Source of the DNA: Podocnemis expansa
Lineage: Eukaryota > Chordata > Testudines > Podocnemididae
Direction of reading: 5' to 3'
NCBI GenBank assembly: GCA_007922195.1
Contig: ML681964.1
Coordinates: 8,870,597 to 8,934,596, forward strand
DNA length: 64,000 bases
Shown here: piece by piece, positions 10,708-22,009 of the stretch
Numbering within the stretch: the stretch's first letter is position 1
How the letters are laid out: each line of letters opens with the position of its first letter
Notes under the pieces: model-generated
Told to the model about the DNA's origin: nothing
Seen by the model: the letters and a program-made list of their open reading frames with translations, nothing else
Database searches by the model: none
Program-made: the position numbers and the translations under genes

Positions 10708-13009
10708 TTGAGAGCTATGCATGCAGTGCACATGTGTAAACATATTTGTTCTTATCTTTTTAGGAAGGTACTGTATATAATACGATACATTCAGGAAAAT
10801 GCTGAGCTATCTGTACACAAATTTTCAAAGGAGTCTTCAACCTAACTTTTAGCTTCATATCTGAAATTCTGTGCATGAAATTTAGGCCTGGTTTACACCA
10901 TGGTGAGATTTCAGGAGCAGTTGAAGGCGGATACACAAAGTACTTAAAATACCTTATGTACTCCCTTCAGGTGCCTACCACCTACTTACCATGTTGTCTT
11001 CAGTGCCCTCCCTTCGACTCAGTGCTATATTGCATGCTGGACTAGTCTCCAGAGATCGACTTCTTGATCAGCTGAGCAGGTCTTCATAGACCTGATCAGG
11101 CACTTGGGAAGATTAATCAAACAGCAGCAAGTTTGCTACTGTTAGTAAGACTAGCCCTTAGATAGACGGTACATAGGGTAGGATTTTCAAAAGGTAGATT
11201 CATGATCATCTTTAATTTTAGCATATAAATAGCACTTATTAGTTAAATAGAAGGCAGCTAAATGAACACTTTTCATGATAAGTACCAAGCTTATGCATTT
11301 AAGGAAAATTAGCGCTATGTTAGTAACATCCCAGCACATATGTAGATAGTAGCACAATTCAATATTTATGAAGTGCTGGCTCACTGTTACACAAGTACTT
11401 CCCCCCTTCTTCCTGCTGAACTCCAACAGACTGTCTGCTTTGGCTGACATCCATCTCAGCAATTCAGCAGGTTTGGCAATCAACATTGGGCCAGTTACTG
11501 ATATCAGGAAGAGCACGGCTTCCCCGGGATCACAGGAGGGTGAGTGAGTTAAATACTATTTCCCTATCTGAGAGGGATATATTTTTTATTTCCTTATGTC
11601 TCCTTTATGCCATTTAGATACAACAATCCTTCAAGGGAGGCATGATGCCTCCCAGTGTTCAATGCCGCAATTTTAAAAGGGGCAGAGTATGTCTTCCATT
11701 GATCTTCGTCAACACTGTTGACCAGTGTGGAGAAGGTTGGGAACACAAACTTGCCTTGCCCTCTTGTCTCCAATCGCACTAGCCAGAAAGTGTCAACATG
11801 CTCATGGGAGTAGAAGGAATGCAATTAGTCTTATTGCTTCAATTATCCACAGGGATGCAGGAAGTCAGATAAGAGGATTCTTGCATCCTGTCCCCAATAT
11901 ATGTGCAGGGACTTTATATTTTTAACTGGTTAATAGTCTTTGTTAACATTGTTGATAATAAAGACCAGACACAGTTGCTTTCTTCAAACCATAAGCAAAT
12001 GTATCAAAAGGGATCATCTTCAGACCAGACTTCAGCTCCACTAACTTCAAAAGAACTATACCAGTTTGTACCACTGAAGGATCTGACCCTTGACCCTTTC
12101 AGGCCACGCACAATATATCCACACACCAGAAAAGTAAGACTGCCCAAGCAGGGATCTCTTGCTCGCTCATTCTGTGTGCGTGTGCGTGTGCATGTGTGTA
12201 AGTGAGTAAGTGAGTGAAGGCAACAAGAACACTGTATGGTGGGAAGTAAATCCAGATGCATGCACAAAAACAGGTCCACCATTGTCATGCCAGCAAAGCG
12301 CTAACAGTCTGCTTGATACTATGACACATTGAGCTCTATAGACTGATTCTACCAGCAGTTCTGGGGTTTTTAGGTTACAGCCATATGGTGGCCTTAAAGA
12401 GCCTCACCATTAAAACAAGAAGCATAATTAAATGTAAATCTATACCATTCCATTTCAGGATGCTGAGTTATTAGCCTGCCTATTTAAAAACAAAAACAAA
12501 AACAAAAAAAAAGAAGGGAGCCTAACTAGTAATGTCATTATCTGTATTTTGGGCCAGAGTCTCACCAGGAGCAAATCAGCATAGCCCCATTGACTTGCAT
12601 TTGAACTACACTTGTTTACACCAGCTACAGAGCTGATTGTTTGCATTCACTAGAAAGCATACTCAACACTGGACAACAAAAGCTAGAGCTGCAGCTCCTC
12701 TGCAGTTCACTTTGAAGTCCAAGAAGCCACACAGCTTTACAATGCTGGAGAAGCAGCCCTGATTTTATAAAACAGTCCACCAGGAGAAATGGAGCATGGG
12801 GCTGGTGGTCAGGATGTGGCTGAGACAGCTACGTACATGACTGCTTTGGTAACAATGCTTTCTGACAAGATGGCTAGACTATCTTATTTATTTTTAATTT
12901 GAACAGATTTTACTGATTGGTAGTCAAAACATTTACTTTGCATGTCAGCCAAAACAGTCAAAGAAAACAATACAAGAGATTTTATTTTGGTTTGTTTGTT
13001 TGCAACAAC
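10708..13009. other. Mostly unassigned sequence
   Basis: Contains a GT-rich/GAGT microsatellite at about 12174-12218, an (AAAAAC)n run at about 12486-12513, and an old reptile repeat fragment at about 12545-12640 ('ccccattgacttgcatttga', 'cttgtttacaccagct'). The rest shows no gene or element I can support. Confidence 0.5.
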
Positions 13010-13386
13010 TTAGAGCTTGTCTGCATGAAGAAAAAACTCTCCGTAGCTGGTGTGTACTAACTACTGTGCACTAACTCCCTGTATGGATGTTCTTACTGCA
13101 CAAAGTTCTCTCCAGTGGCTTAGTTTAATACATTTTAAAAACTGCAGTAAGCTAGTGCCCACACAAAGACACATGTTAGGCTATGTCAACTTTTATGATG
13201 GAGGATGGAAACATACACAGCCTATGTAGTTAGCATGCTGTAAAAAATAGGAGTATAAACAATGAGGCTTTGTATAGGCAAGGAGAGTACAGACATGCCA
13301 GAACCTTAGGGTGTGTGCTCTGCATAGCCCTCTACAGGCCCAACAAGTGCCTCTCAGGTCTTCACTGTTATAAATATAGCAATATA

Positions 13387-14573
13387 GGCTATGTCCACAC
13401 GTTGGTATTAAAGCGAAACGACTGTTGTTTTGCTTTTAAAAAAATCATGTCCAGACAATGTTTCTTTGTTTCGAAATGATGAGCTCCATCATATTGAAAC
13501 AAGGAGCCTTAATTTGAAACACTAAAACCTCATGGAATATAGAAATAACCCTTGAATCGAAAGGATTGTTTCAAAATAATGCCATTCGGTTGCTTTATTT
13601 CAAAACAGAACTATTTTGATTCAAAGGTTTGACCTTCCTCCCAGGGTGCATGGCACCCTGAAAGGAAGGCCTCCCTCACCTCCCACAGCCCCATCAGCAC
13701 CCTGGGCAGAGGGGTGTGCAGGGGGGATTGCAGGGAGGCGGGAGCAGAGCTCACGGGGCACCCCGCTACCTCTGCCGCTGGCTGAGTGGCTGGGGCAGAG
13801 CTTGCAGGGTGCATCGAAGCCCCCGCTTTGGGGTCCCCCGTGAGCTCTGCCCCCACCACTCAGCCAGTGGCCAGGGTAGGGGGGCACACCACGAGCTCCA
13901 CCTCCACTGCCTGGCCAGTGACAGGGGTAAGCAGGGCACCCTGCGAGCTCTGCCCCCACGTCCTGGGAAGTGGCAGGGGTAGCAGGGTGCCCCACAAGCC
14001 CTGCCCCTGCCTCCTGGGAAGTGGCAGGGGATTCAGAGTGGCCCATGAGCTCTGCCCTCACCTCCTGGGAAGTGGCAGGGGTAGCGGGGTGCCCCACGAG
14101 ATCTGCCCCCACCTCCTGGGAAGTAGGAGGGGCAGCAGGGTGCCCTGCAAGCTCTGTCCCCACCACCTGGGAAGCAGCAGAGAGGAGGAGCGCCCTGATT
14201 TCTGCCCTGCCACTGGGCCAGCAGCAGGGATGCAGGGCACCCCCAATCCCCATCACCACCACCCAGCCAGCGGCAGGGGAAGAGTGGCGCCTCGATCCTC
14301 TTCCGCCATGGGGAAAGTGGCAGGGAAGAGGGACAGCCCCATCTGTGCCCCCTGGGGCTTTTCTTCCCCTGCCACTGGCTCTGGAGAGCCAGTGGCAGGA
14401 GATTGCTTGGCAACATGGCCCTGTCAGGGAGCCATGTTGCCACACCTCCTAGGGGCCCCTCTCCTTAATTGAAATAGCAAGTCCTGTGTCCGGACTTTGC
14501 TATTTTGATTTGGTGTTTTTGCTTAAATCAATTCAAGTTGAATCGATTTAAGCATAGAGGTGTGGACATGGCC
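13387..14573. mobile_element. Harbinger-like MITE, inner layer, with 51-bp minisatellite
   Basis: Ends GGCTATGTCCACACG (from 13387) and TGTGGACATGGCC (to 14573) are flanked by ATA at 13384-13386 and 14574-14576. The subterminal region has TTTCGAAA-type words ('tgtttcgaaatgat'). The flanks of the minisatellite match the element at 46696-48824: 'gaccttcctcccagg' near 13630 and a block 'ggcaacatgg...ccatgttgccacacctcc' near 14409-14451. It is therefore an internally rearranged relative of that element. Confidence 0.75.
13730..14270. repeat. 51-bp minisatellite inside a MITE
   Basis: The word 'cctgggaag' or a variant recurs at 51-bp spacing (about 13910, 13961, 14012, 14063, 14114, 14165), with more diverged units to the left. 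51 is a multiple of three, so open frames persist on both strands (274 codons minus, 228 codons plus). These are by-products of the array, not genes. Confidence 0.8.
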
Positions 14574-14823
14574 ATAGTGTTTCACCCCGTCTCCCTGCCA
14601 GAACCTTTGGTTGCATGTGTAGCTATAGACTGCAGTGTGGCTGCAACCTGATTTTCATGGTGGGATGTAGCTACACAGCCTCTACACATACCCACCAGTG
14701 TAGGTAAAGCCTTAGTGTGCAGGAAGACTGTTCACATGTGAAGTTAGGGTAGAGCAGTTAGTATTCTTTCAGTTCAGACCCTTGTATATTGCACACTAAT
14801 TTTTCCATGTAGACAAGCCCTTA

Positions 14824-15838
14824 ACTTCAGGATTTACCCTCCTCATTCTTTTGTGGTTTTTGCAAGGCACTTTTTAAAACTGCAATGAGCCCAAAAGATG
14901 CAGATTTTGTTGTTGCACAAGTTTCCTGATACAGTTTAGGCTAAGGAGGATTGTTTTTGTTTATGAAAGCCCAAATTATCAAACCTGGCAGCCTAAAGTT
15001 AAACTTCCAAAATCCATATTTAAATTATTACATGAGTGGCCTGATTTTCAAAGGCACTGTTGACATCCTAGCTCCAAATGAAGTCAATATCCAGCATAAG
15101 CAGGTCACTTATTTAAGCGCCTAAATATGCAAAAAGGTTGGCTTTAACTTTTGTGTTAGATATGTAAATCTTGATGCGATGGGGTGGGGGACGAGGACTA
15201 AGCAGGCCTTTTGGGCATCTTAATTCCTTCTGTAAATCCTTCTCAAAAGTAATAAACACCTAATTAAAAGTATCAATGATCCCTTATAACTAGATTGAAT
15301 ACACTCTTGACTAGTCGATTGACAGATAATGCATTGAAAAGACCCTAGTGTTTTGTCTCTTTCTTCTCATTGTGTAAATCTCACCCATTGTCTCTGAGTT
15401 GATTGTCAGAGCCAGCTAGTGCACAGCTCAGCAAATTGCCTTCAGCTGATTTGTGCAATTACATGTTAATAGGCGTACTGAAGCTGGCTTACAACATATT
15501 GATTACTCAATGACCTTCTCTCACTCCTATCTCCCATACTATCAAAACATCCAAGATCTTAAAAAGTGAACCAAAATACCTGGCAAAAAGGGCTTAATTT
15601 ATTATCAGTACAGAAATGTGATCCTAGATGTTATACATAGGATCATAGCTGCGTGGGACCTGCTGCTTCACCAATCACTGTCTCTCACTTCTCTGAAATC
15701 GTACACATTGGGTATATACCTCAGCGCTCCTGCACTGGCTTCCACTCTCTCTCCTTGGGTCCAACACATTTTAATTAATTATTTATAACAACAAAGCATA
15801 ACAATAGCACAATAGCACAACCATCTCTGTGGTTATAG
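14824..15838. other. Mostly unassigned sequence
   Basis: A diverged fragment resembling common reptile repeats lies near 15035-15130 ('ctgattttcaaaggcac'). No coding stretch. Confidence 0.4.
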
Positions 15839-15925
15839 GCCCAGATCCTTCAAAGAATTTAAGCATATAGCTCCCATTGAAATCAATGGGAGTTAGATGC
15901 CTTAATATCTTTGAGAATCTGAACC
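15839..15925. repeat. Imperfect palindromic repeat
   Basis: The left arm 'cagatccttcaaagaattta...ctcccattga' and the right arm 'tcaatgggag...aatatctttgagaatctga' are inverted copies meeting at 'cccattgaaatcaatggg'. This palindromic repeat type is frequent in turtle-like genomes as I remember it. A similar fragment lies near 34455-34560. The family name is unknown to me. Confidence 0.65.
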
Positions 15926-16035
15926 ACACAATTTCTTTATAGGGTCTTGACTGCTGCCCTGATCTCAGTGAGGTGCCAAGACAACAACAAAAATAACTGA
16001 AGCCACTATAACAACACTGCACTTTGTACTTATCC

Positions 16036-16205
16036 ATATAACAATGTTAATTCATAGATCTCAAAACACTTTGAGTATTTAGGATTATTCCAATTTGTAG
16101 ATGGAGACAGTCAGACAAAGAGAGGTTAAGTGACAGCAAAGCTGTGGCCTAACACAGGATTCTTGATTAGTACTTCCAGCGCTGTACCTAATACATTATA
16201 CCTTA
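16036..16205 (-). repeat. MIR-like SINE copy, antisense
   Basis: 'agatggagacagtcagacaaagagaggttaagtgac' (about 16098-16134) is the antisense MIR core, followed by diverged sequence ('caggattcttgattagtact', 'gctgtacctaa'). The call is from memory of the consensus. Confidence 0.7.
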
Positions 16206-16275
16206 TGTCTCCATCCTACTGTCCCTCTACAGCAGTATGTGTTGATGAAAAGAGCAGCACAGAAGAAGTCAGTCA

Positions 16276-16808
16276 GGGTATATCTGCACTTAGAAGGTTA
16301 GTTCTAATTAACTGAATTTGAACTAATCAATTCGAATTAATAATGATTAGTTTGAATTAAGTTAATTCAAATTAACATGGCCACACTAGAAACCCTAATT
16401 CGAACTAGCATGTCCATGCACAAGACTTGCTAGTTCAAATTAGGTAGGGGGCACTATTGCATAAGGAAAATCAAGCCATGGCTAATTCGAACTAACAATT
16501 AGTTTCAATCAATCAATCAATCAAATCATAGGGCTGGAAGGGACCTCGTGAGATCATCAAGTCCAACCCCCTGGGAATTGAACCCAGGACCTGAATTAAC
16601 ATGGCTCCATCGGATTAATTCACTAATGAGTTCGAATTAAACATCACTTCAAAGGAAAACCAGGTTTTATAACTTTGAAGTTAGGTTTCATCAATTCGAA
16701 CTAAGGCATTCCTTAGTTTAAATTAATGAAAGCCAGTGTGGCCATGCATTTATTTAATTCAAATTGATCCTCATGAATTCAAATTAATTTGTAAGTGTAC
16801 ACATACCT
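16276..16808. mobile_element. Harbinger-like MITE with AATTCGAATT repeats
   Basis: Ends GGGTATATCTGCACT (from 16276) and AGTGTACACATACCT (to 16808) are flanked by TCA at 16273-16275 and 16809-16811. The body is packed with AATTCGAATT and its decay forms (tttgaatt, aattcaaa). It is a sister of the element at 61173-61623; both share 'catggccacact' and 'gactagcta/ggacttgctagttc'-type blocks. It contains a SINE fragment at 16506-16592. Confidence 0.8.
16506..16592 (-). mobile_element. tRNA-derived SINE fragment with CR1-type tail
   Basis: On the minus strand it reads 'ggtcctgggttcaattccc', close to a Pol III B box (GGTTCRANTCC), followed at once by a CR1-like 3' tail ('ggttggacttgatgatctc', 'aggtcccttccagccctatg') and ending in a (TTGA)n run. 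A tRNA-related head joined to a CR1 tail is the known design of the tortoise Pol III SINE. Only the B-box part of the head remains. It interrupts the MITE between 'agttt' and 'gaattaacatgg'. Confidence 0.6.
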
Positions 16809-16859
16809 TCACAGTGCACAGATTTTCAGTTTATTCCAAGAAAGGGAATTTAATCAGGA

Positions 16860-17035
16860 ATTATTCTACCTATTCTGGAGCACACTTTCATTATTAATTA
16901 GCTTCATAGCTACCATCATTACATATTTGTTATTTGTATTAGGAGCCACTGGCAAGAATCAGGACTCCCATTGTGCTAGGCAGTGTACAAACAAAAAATA
17001 AAAATAGATTCCCTTCATCACAGAGCGTGCAGCTA
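16860..17035. repeat. Old interspersed repeat fragment
   Basis: Contains 'tatttgtattaggagccact', 'cccattgtgctaggcagtgt' and 'acaaacaaaaaataaaaatag'. I know this sequence type as a frequent ancient amniote repeat. A related piece lies near 37430-37545. Family not named. Confidence 0.5.
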
Positions 17036-17090
17036 TAAAGAACTGTCATAACCTAAGGGTTATGTTACACCCTTTAAATATAGATATAAA

Positions 17091-18119
17091 AAAAGACTGA
17101 AGAAGCTCCAAATCATTTACAGAATGCATGTGTAAATTTAAAAATAAAATAGGTGAAAATCCGTTCTTCCAATCATAAGTAGCTGCCAAGACTTAAATTC
17201 AGACGTCTTTGTTTTCACTTCATAATATTTGTTGATTACATTATTAATAGTTAGAGAAAGGAGGGCATGCAGCTTTGCGCTGTTTAGGTGTTAATGAGAT
17301 TACAGACTACCAAAAGGAACCACAGAATCTTAGACTGAGGTCTTGAAAATAAAATCTCCCCTGGTTCCCCTCAACAATAAATTTAGTCCATGAAGCTCTT
17401 GTTTTTATCATATTTTTTTAGTATTATAATCCAAGCTCAAAACATTCATATGTAAAAGTGTTATTAACTACATAATGTATTTAAAGACTTGGAAACACTA
17501 TAATCAAGAAATAGCCATGTTATTTAAATTGAGCAATGCTCCTTGGCAGCTACCAGTTCAAACAGTGTTTTAACACAGTGGAGTGGAAATATGAGCAGAC
17601 AAATGCATGGCTGCCTTGGGATCCCACAAAATGTAGATCAATGATAAATTTGCTCCAGGGGGATAGAATTCTGTATTCAAGCAGCCCTAGTGAGCTCCAG
17701 AGGGTAACACTGAGCTCAGTAAGTTTACGTGGTGTAATTGAAGGGGAAAATGGCCTACATAATGTCTTCATTGACAGTTATCAAATCTTTCTACTTTTAT
17801 TGTAAGGGTGCTACAACTTAATAAAAGTATCATCATTTGAAATCTGATCAGCATTCTCAGCTCTCAAAAAGCCCATGACTGGAAATGGAGAGACATTAGA
17901 AGTCACGACTGAAATGCATTGGAAGAATAGTATGGGAGAAGCTTGCACAAGGAACTGCTAAAGCCTGCACTGTTCTTATAAATCAGGTTTACTGGTGAGA
18001 GGCTACCAGCTGTGATAAATTCTTGGCTGTTCCTTTCTAAAGAGATGGTCTGAGACGTAGCCACACCACACTAAAGGAATAATAGAAGCTGAAGAAAGAA
18101 AAGATCTTTCCCTCATCTG
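17091..18119. other. No feature recognised
   Basis: No convincing frames or repeat edges. Its right part may already belong to the 3' region of the old Gypsy element that follows. Confidence 0.4.
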
Positions 18120-18559
18120 TCACAGCAGATTTCAGTTAGTCTTTGGCTTTCTGACCATCCTGCTACAGCATGTTTTCTTCTCCATTGAGACAGTTTCCTT
18201 ACTGGGAGCCTTGTGATGGCATCAGTTTCCTGTGGTCATGGTGGTGGGTTTCCCAGGTAATTGACCTGGACATCTTATTTCTGACAGGTCCACATCCCTT
18301 GTTTTAGGAGGATGTAACATTTGGGTATGTGTTGGTGTTATTACCAGGATGCCCCTTGGTTGATATGCAGGTGTTTTTGCTGGTAAATTCTGCATTCCAC
18401 ATGGAGCTCGCTCATCTTAAGACATTATTCAGTGGCACAAGTAAAAGATATTTATGTTTTCTTCTCAACAGAAATCCTTGTTTTCCTTTTATCTTGTATG
18501 ATCTTGAAGCAATCAGATGAAGCACCTCAGGTCAGCCTTATCTCACCAACAACTGTTAT

Positions 18560-19850
18560 TCCAAATTTTAACAGACTTTTCAAAGGTGAAGTTCCCTCTG
18601 GTGTACCACACTTCTCATAGTGGGATTTTTACATTTTTCCCTTTCCTTCTGCATTATTTTTTGTACTTGTTCATGATATACATCTTCTTCCTTCTTCAGC
18701 AAAGGACATTTTGTTCATGTCTTACATCCCAGCAGAAGCTCCTCAGGTGACTTTCCGCATTCTAATGATTCTGATCTATACGTCAGCAATGCAACAAGAG
18801 GGTCTTCCATCACATGTATTGCTTTTTCAAACAGTCTCTTAACAAATTTTACACCATGTTTTCCAAGTCCATTAGCCTACAGATATCTAGGACTAAGGAG
18901 TAATATGTTCAAATTTGTCTGCAAAAATATTGAAGTCTTGTTGATTAAAAACAGTTAGCATAACTATGTTGGCCAGGGCCTATTAGGTTACAGAAAGTCA
19001 TGGAAAAACTAGCTAAGAGTGATTAGAACCAGCCAAATGGGACAAAGGAAGAACGTAGCAAACAACATAGAGATGGTGCCAGAAAATGTAGGAAGAGCAT
19101 GAGGCCAATGTGATTGCCGAGACAACATACTAGAATATAAAAGACAGCCTTTGAGAAGTTTCAGGTTCTGTGAGACTGCCAAGTCTCTGTCAAGCCACCA
19201 TTGAACTCCATCAATGCAGACCCTGAGGATTCATTCCAGTGCCTGGACAACTCCATTATGGGACTTCGTTAGTAGGACTGCATAAGCGTACTGTTAATGG
19301 TTAATAGTTGCTTGCTGGGGTATTCAGTAAATTTTGCTCAGAGAGTGGAAGGCTGCGGTCCCATTACTGATGTGTCCCAATTCACTGAAAAAATTTTTGC
19401 AACCTCTGCTAGCAAAATGAGGTCCACTGTTAGTCCTCACTATTTGTGGAATCCCAAAACTGAGTAAAAATAAAATTGTTGAGTTTCAGGATGACCTGCT
19501 TTGATGTGGCATCTCTTAATATTTCTGCTTATGGGTATCTGAGGATGCATCAAATACAGTCAAAAATTATCTCTGATCTCAAAAGGTAAAAATACCTACT
19601 CTTACTGTGTCCCTAACACCAGCTGGCATAAATGTATTTAACAGAGATTGTTTGGGTATGGCTGGCCTATAGATTTGGCACATTGGAAAGTTATTTACCA
19701 TATCAATGATTCCATCACTCATGCTTGGCCAACAGAGTGCTTACCGTTCTCTTCTTCTGCACTTCTCTACACCCAAGTATCCTTCACAAATGACCCTTAG
19801 CATGTTTTTTTCTGAGTTCAAATGGAATCATAATGCTTTTATTTTTGAAT
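18560..19850 (-). pseudogene. Old Gypsy integrase, interrupted
   Basis: On the minus strand, 19850-19640 matches the integrase zinc-binding start (a 'GYLGVEKCRRR' segment, then a second cysteine region). About 19520-19385 resembles the start of the catalytic core, up to a degraded 'GPHFAS'-like site. After a non-homologous insert, 18955-18740 continues with 'ANGLGKHGVKFVKRLFEKA' and 'VMEDPLVALLTYRSE', followed by 'SPEELLLGCKT'. The catalytic glutamate region reads LGKH where family members usually have a glutamate, so the core residue appears lost. Non-functional. Confidence 0.65.
18957..19384 (+). repeat. LTR-like insert of about 430 bp in the old Gypsy integrase
   Basis: This stretch breaks the integrase homology and has no coding match itself. 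It contains a TATA-like 'gaatataaaagacag' at about 19134-19148. I could not find a matching pair of flanking duplications. It may be a solo LTR in plus orientation. Confidence 0.35.
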
Positions 19851-20199
19851 AGCACTCCATGACCCATAGACATCTCATGCCTGAAGGGAACAATATTGTT
19901 TACATATTAATTGTTCTTTCCATCCACAATACACAGCATGAATCACTGACTGCAGGATTTCATCCTCTGCTGTAGCCCTTTTTAACGTGTACATATGAGA
20001 TGAAATTGGTCCAGAACATTTTACATCTTGGTGTGAGCGTACATATTATATTCAGTTTCTAGATCCTCAGTTCAAATTCATTCTAGATCTTGTACAGGGT
20101 ATCAGCCATGATTAAATGATTTTCTAGAATGAATTTGATGATATAGTCATATTTTGATAGCTTCATTATAATTTTTTTTTATTCTAGGTAGCATTTTAC

Positions 20200-21240
20200 T
20201 CAGGTCCCTTTTTGAAATGGTTATCTAAAGTTCATGATTGGTTTTGATTACCAGACATCTTCCATAAACCCAGTAGTGAAAAGCACCACAGCCAAATGCA
20301 ATCCCTAGGGTTTCCTTCTCAATTGGTGCCTATTTGTACTCTGTTTGTGAAAGCTCTCAATAATATGCTACTGGTCTTCAGATGCAACCTTTCTTCTGAA
20401 GTAACACTGCATCTATCTTTCCCTTGAAGCCTCTGTGGATATCTCTGTAGGGCATGAGATATCAAAATATCGTAGTGTGGAAGCAAAGGTAAATAATCTT
20501 TTCAACTTGTTGTATGCATTTTTATGTTCTCTAGTCCAGTTCTGTTCCACTAAGAATTAAGTGATGGATTTCACTTTTTTTTTGTCTTATCAACTAGCCT
20601 ATCTACGAATTTGCCCCAGCCAAGCCACCATTCCAATGAATCTTTGTAAATCTTTTTTTTCCTGCTTGGGGCTTGCACTTCTGCTGGATCTGGCCTGACG
20701 CCACTTTCCGACAGGATTTACCCAAATAGAAAAGTTCTTTCTTCAAGAGCTGGCACTTATTTTTGTTCAACTTCAACCCATTAACTCAGGTGATCTGTAG
20801 AACTGCTACCAGCTTCACACTGTGTTCCTGTTTTGTCACATCACAGATGAGACTATCATCCCATTATACTTTGACACCTTCAATGTCATCCTATGAATGA
20901 TGCATATTCCGGTGGAATACTTCAGGAACAGAGCAAATTCCAAAAGGTAAATGTTTGAAGCAGTATCTGCCAAAGGAATGGTGAAAGTACATGGCTGTAA
21001 CCCCTCATAAGTCATAGGAATTTGCCAAAATCCATTAGATGCATCTAGAATCATGAAAAAAATGGGAACAACTGTCTCTCCCAAGATTTCTTGTCTTGTC
21101 AGTACATAATAATGTTCCCTTATGTTAGCATTTAATTTCTTGGAATCAAGACAAATACGCAAAAGATCTAGACTTCTGTTGTACCATCACCAGCACACCC
21201 TATCTGTACATTCCTCAATTCTTTCTATTACATCCACAGC
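20200..21240 (-). pseudogene. Old Gypsy reverse transcriptase and RNase H, decayed
   Basis: The minus-strand frame at 20836-21162 reads 'RICLDSKKLNANIREHYY', 'FFMILDASNGFWQIPM' and 'CTFTIPL', the fingers and palm start of a Ty3/Gypsy reverse transcriptase. After frameshifts, about 20760-20640 resembles the thumb ('NKCQLLKKELFYLG'), and about 20480-20250 resembles RNase H (the 'TNRHQLRRKP' region aligns with the family's YAQIEKE block). The YxDD-type catalytic box is not intact. Broken by stops throughout. Confidence 0.7.
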
Positions 21241-21359
21241 TAGAAATCCACCTCTCAAGTCTCAGGCACTGCATGAATAACAGGGTGTACATACATCATC
21301 AAAGTCATTTTACAAGAGTGGCAGTTCTCCCAATCCTTTTAACTTATTGTATATTCCTC

Positions 21360-21720
21360 TACTATGGTTTGATATCTTGCAACAATTTGTGTTCTTTATT
21401 AAGCAGCTTGTATAACAGTCCCAATTGCTGATTTAATTCCAGGCCCAATATAAGTGCTCTATCTCCTGTAACAATAACAAAAGTGTTTTCAGTCTTTTCT
21501 TTATAATGTGTCCAATTAAGCATATATCTGAGTAATGCATGAATAAGGAACACACTGTAAGCTGTCAGGATGTTTGCCTGTTGCTCCTGTATGAGTTTGT
21601 AGTTTAAAGTTCACCACAGTTTTTCTGAAATTATACTGGGTATCAGCACCCATATCCATTTTATATGTGATTTGTGAACCATTTCTATTAAAACTAATGA
21701 ACTAGTTCTTGTCTATGGGC
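21360..21720 (-). pseudogene. Old Gypsy aspartic protease region
   Basis: At 21656-21645 the minus strand reads D-M-G-A within 'YKMDMGADTQYN', matching the D-T/S-G-A active site of retroviral-type proteases with T changed to M. A further frame at 21362-21553 lies downstream. It sits between the zinc knuckle and the reverse transcriptase, as expected. Confidence 0.55.
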
Positions 21721-22009
21721 AGTGGTTGTTAAAGGGCAATAAACATACACAGACTCCTCTCCAGAGCTATTATGATGCAAGAAATCAGCTTGACAAAAAT
21801 CACAGCTATTTTGTACACTCAGCCACCATTAACAGAAAGCAAGCATACCAGTCAGATAACAGTAGCTGGAGTTTCGCATAAGCATATAAAATAGCTGCAG
21901 CTGCAATTGTGATAAGGATAGAGAGTAGAACTGGAAGAATCATGAGAGTAAGCAGAAGTGTAGATAGCTGACCTTGACTCTAGGTGTTCCTGATCATGAT
22001 TTTTTGTTG

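Larger units (their letters stand above)
13179..14711. mobile_element. Harbinger-like element, middle layer
   Basis: Ends GGCTATGTCAAC (from 13179) and GTAGGTAAAGCC (to 14711) are diverged inverted repeats flanked by TTA at 13176-13178 and 14712-14714. The match between ends is weaker than in the other copies, but the duplication and the position inside the outer element support it. Confidence 0.55.
13013..14820. mobile_element. Harbinger-like element, outer layer of a three-layer nest
   Basis: Ends GAGCTTGTCTGCATG (from 13013) and CATGTAGACAAGCCC (to 14820) are inverted repeats with 3-bp duplication TTA at 13010-13012 and 14821-14823. A TTA duplication and G-rich TIR starts fit PIF/Harbinger. 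Its own sequence is only 13013-13175 and 14715-14820; the rest is the middle and inner elements. Confidence 0.7.

Noticed and set aside
12174..12218. GT/GAGT-rich run as a regulatory element
   Set aside because: Simple microsatellite with no further support.
13621..14472. Open frames of 274 (minus) and 228 (plus) codons
   Set aside because: Generated by a 51-bp tandem repeat inside a MITE. Open on both strands, no domain.
20836..21162. 108-codon frame as an independent gene
   Set aside because: Its start is reverse transcriptase of the old Gypsy; the rest is frameshifted sequence.
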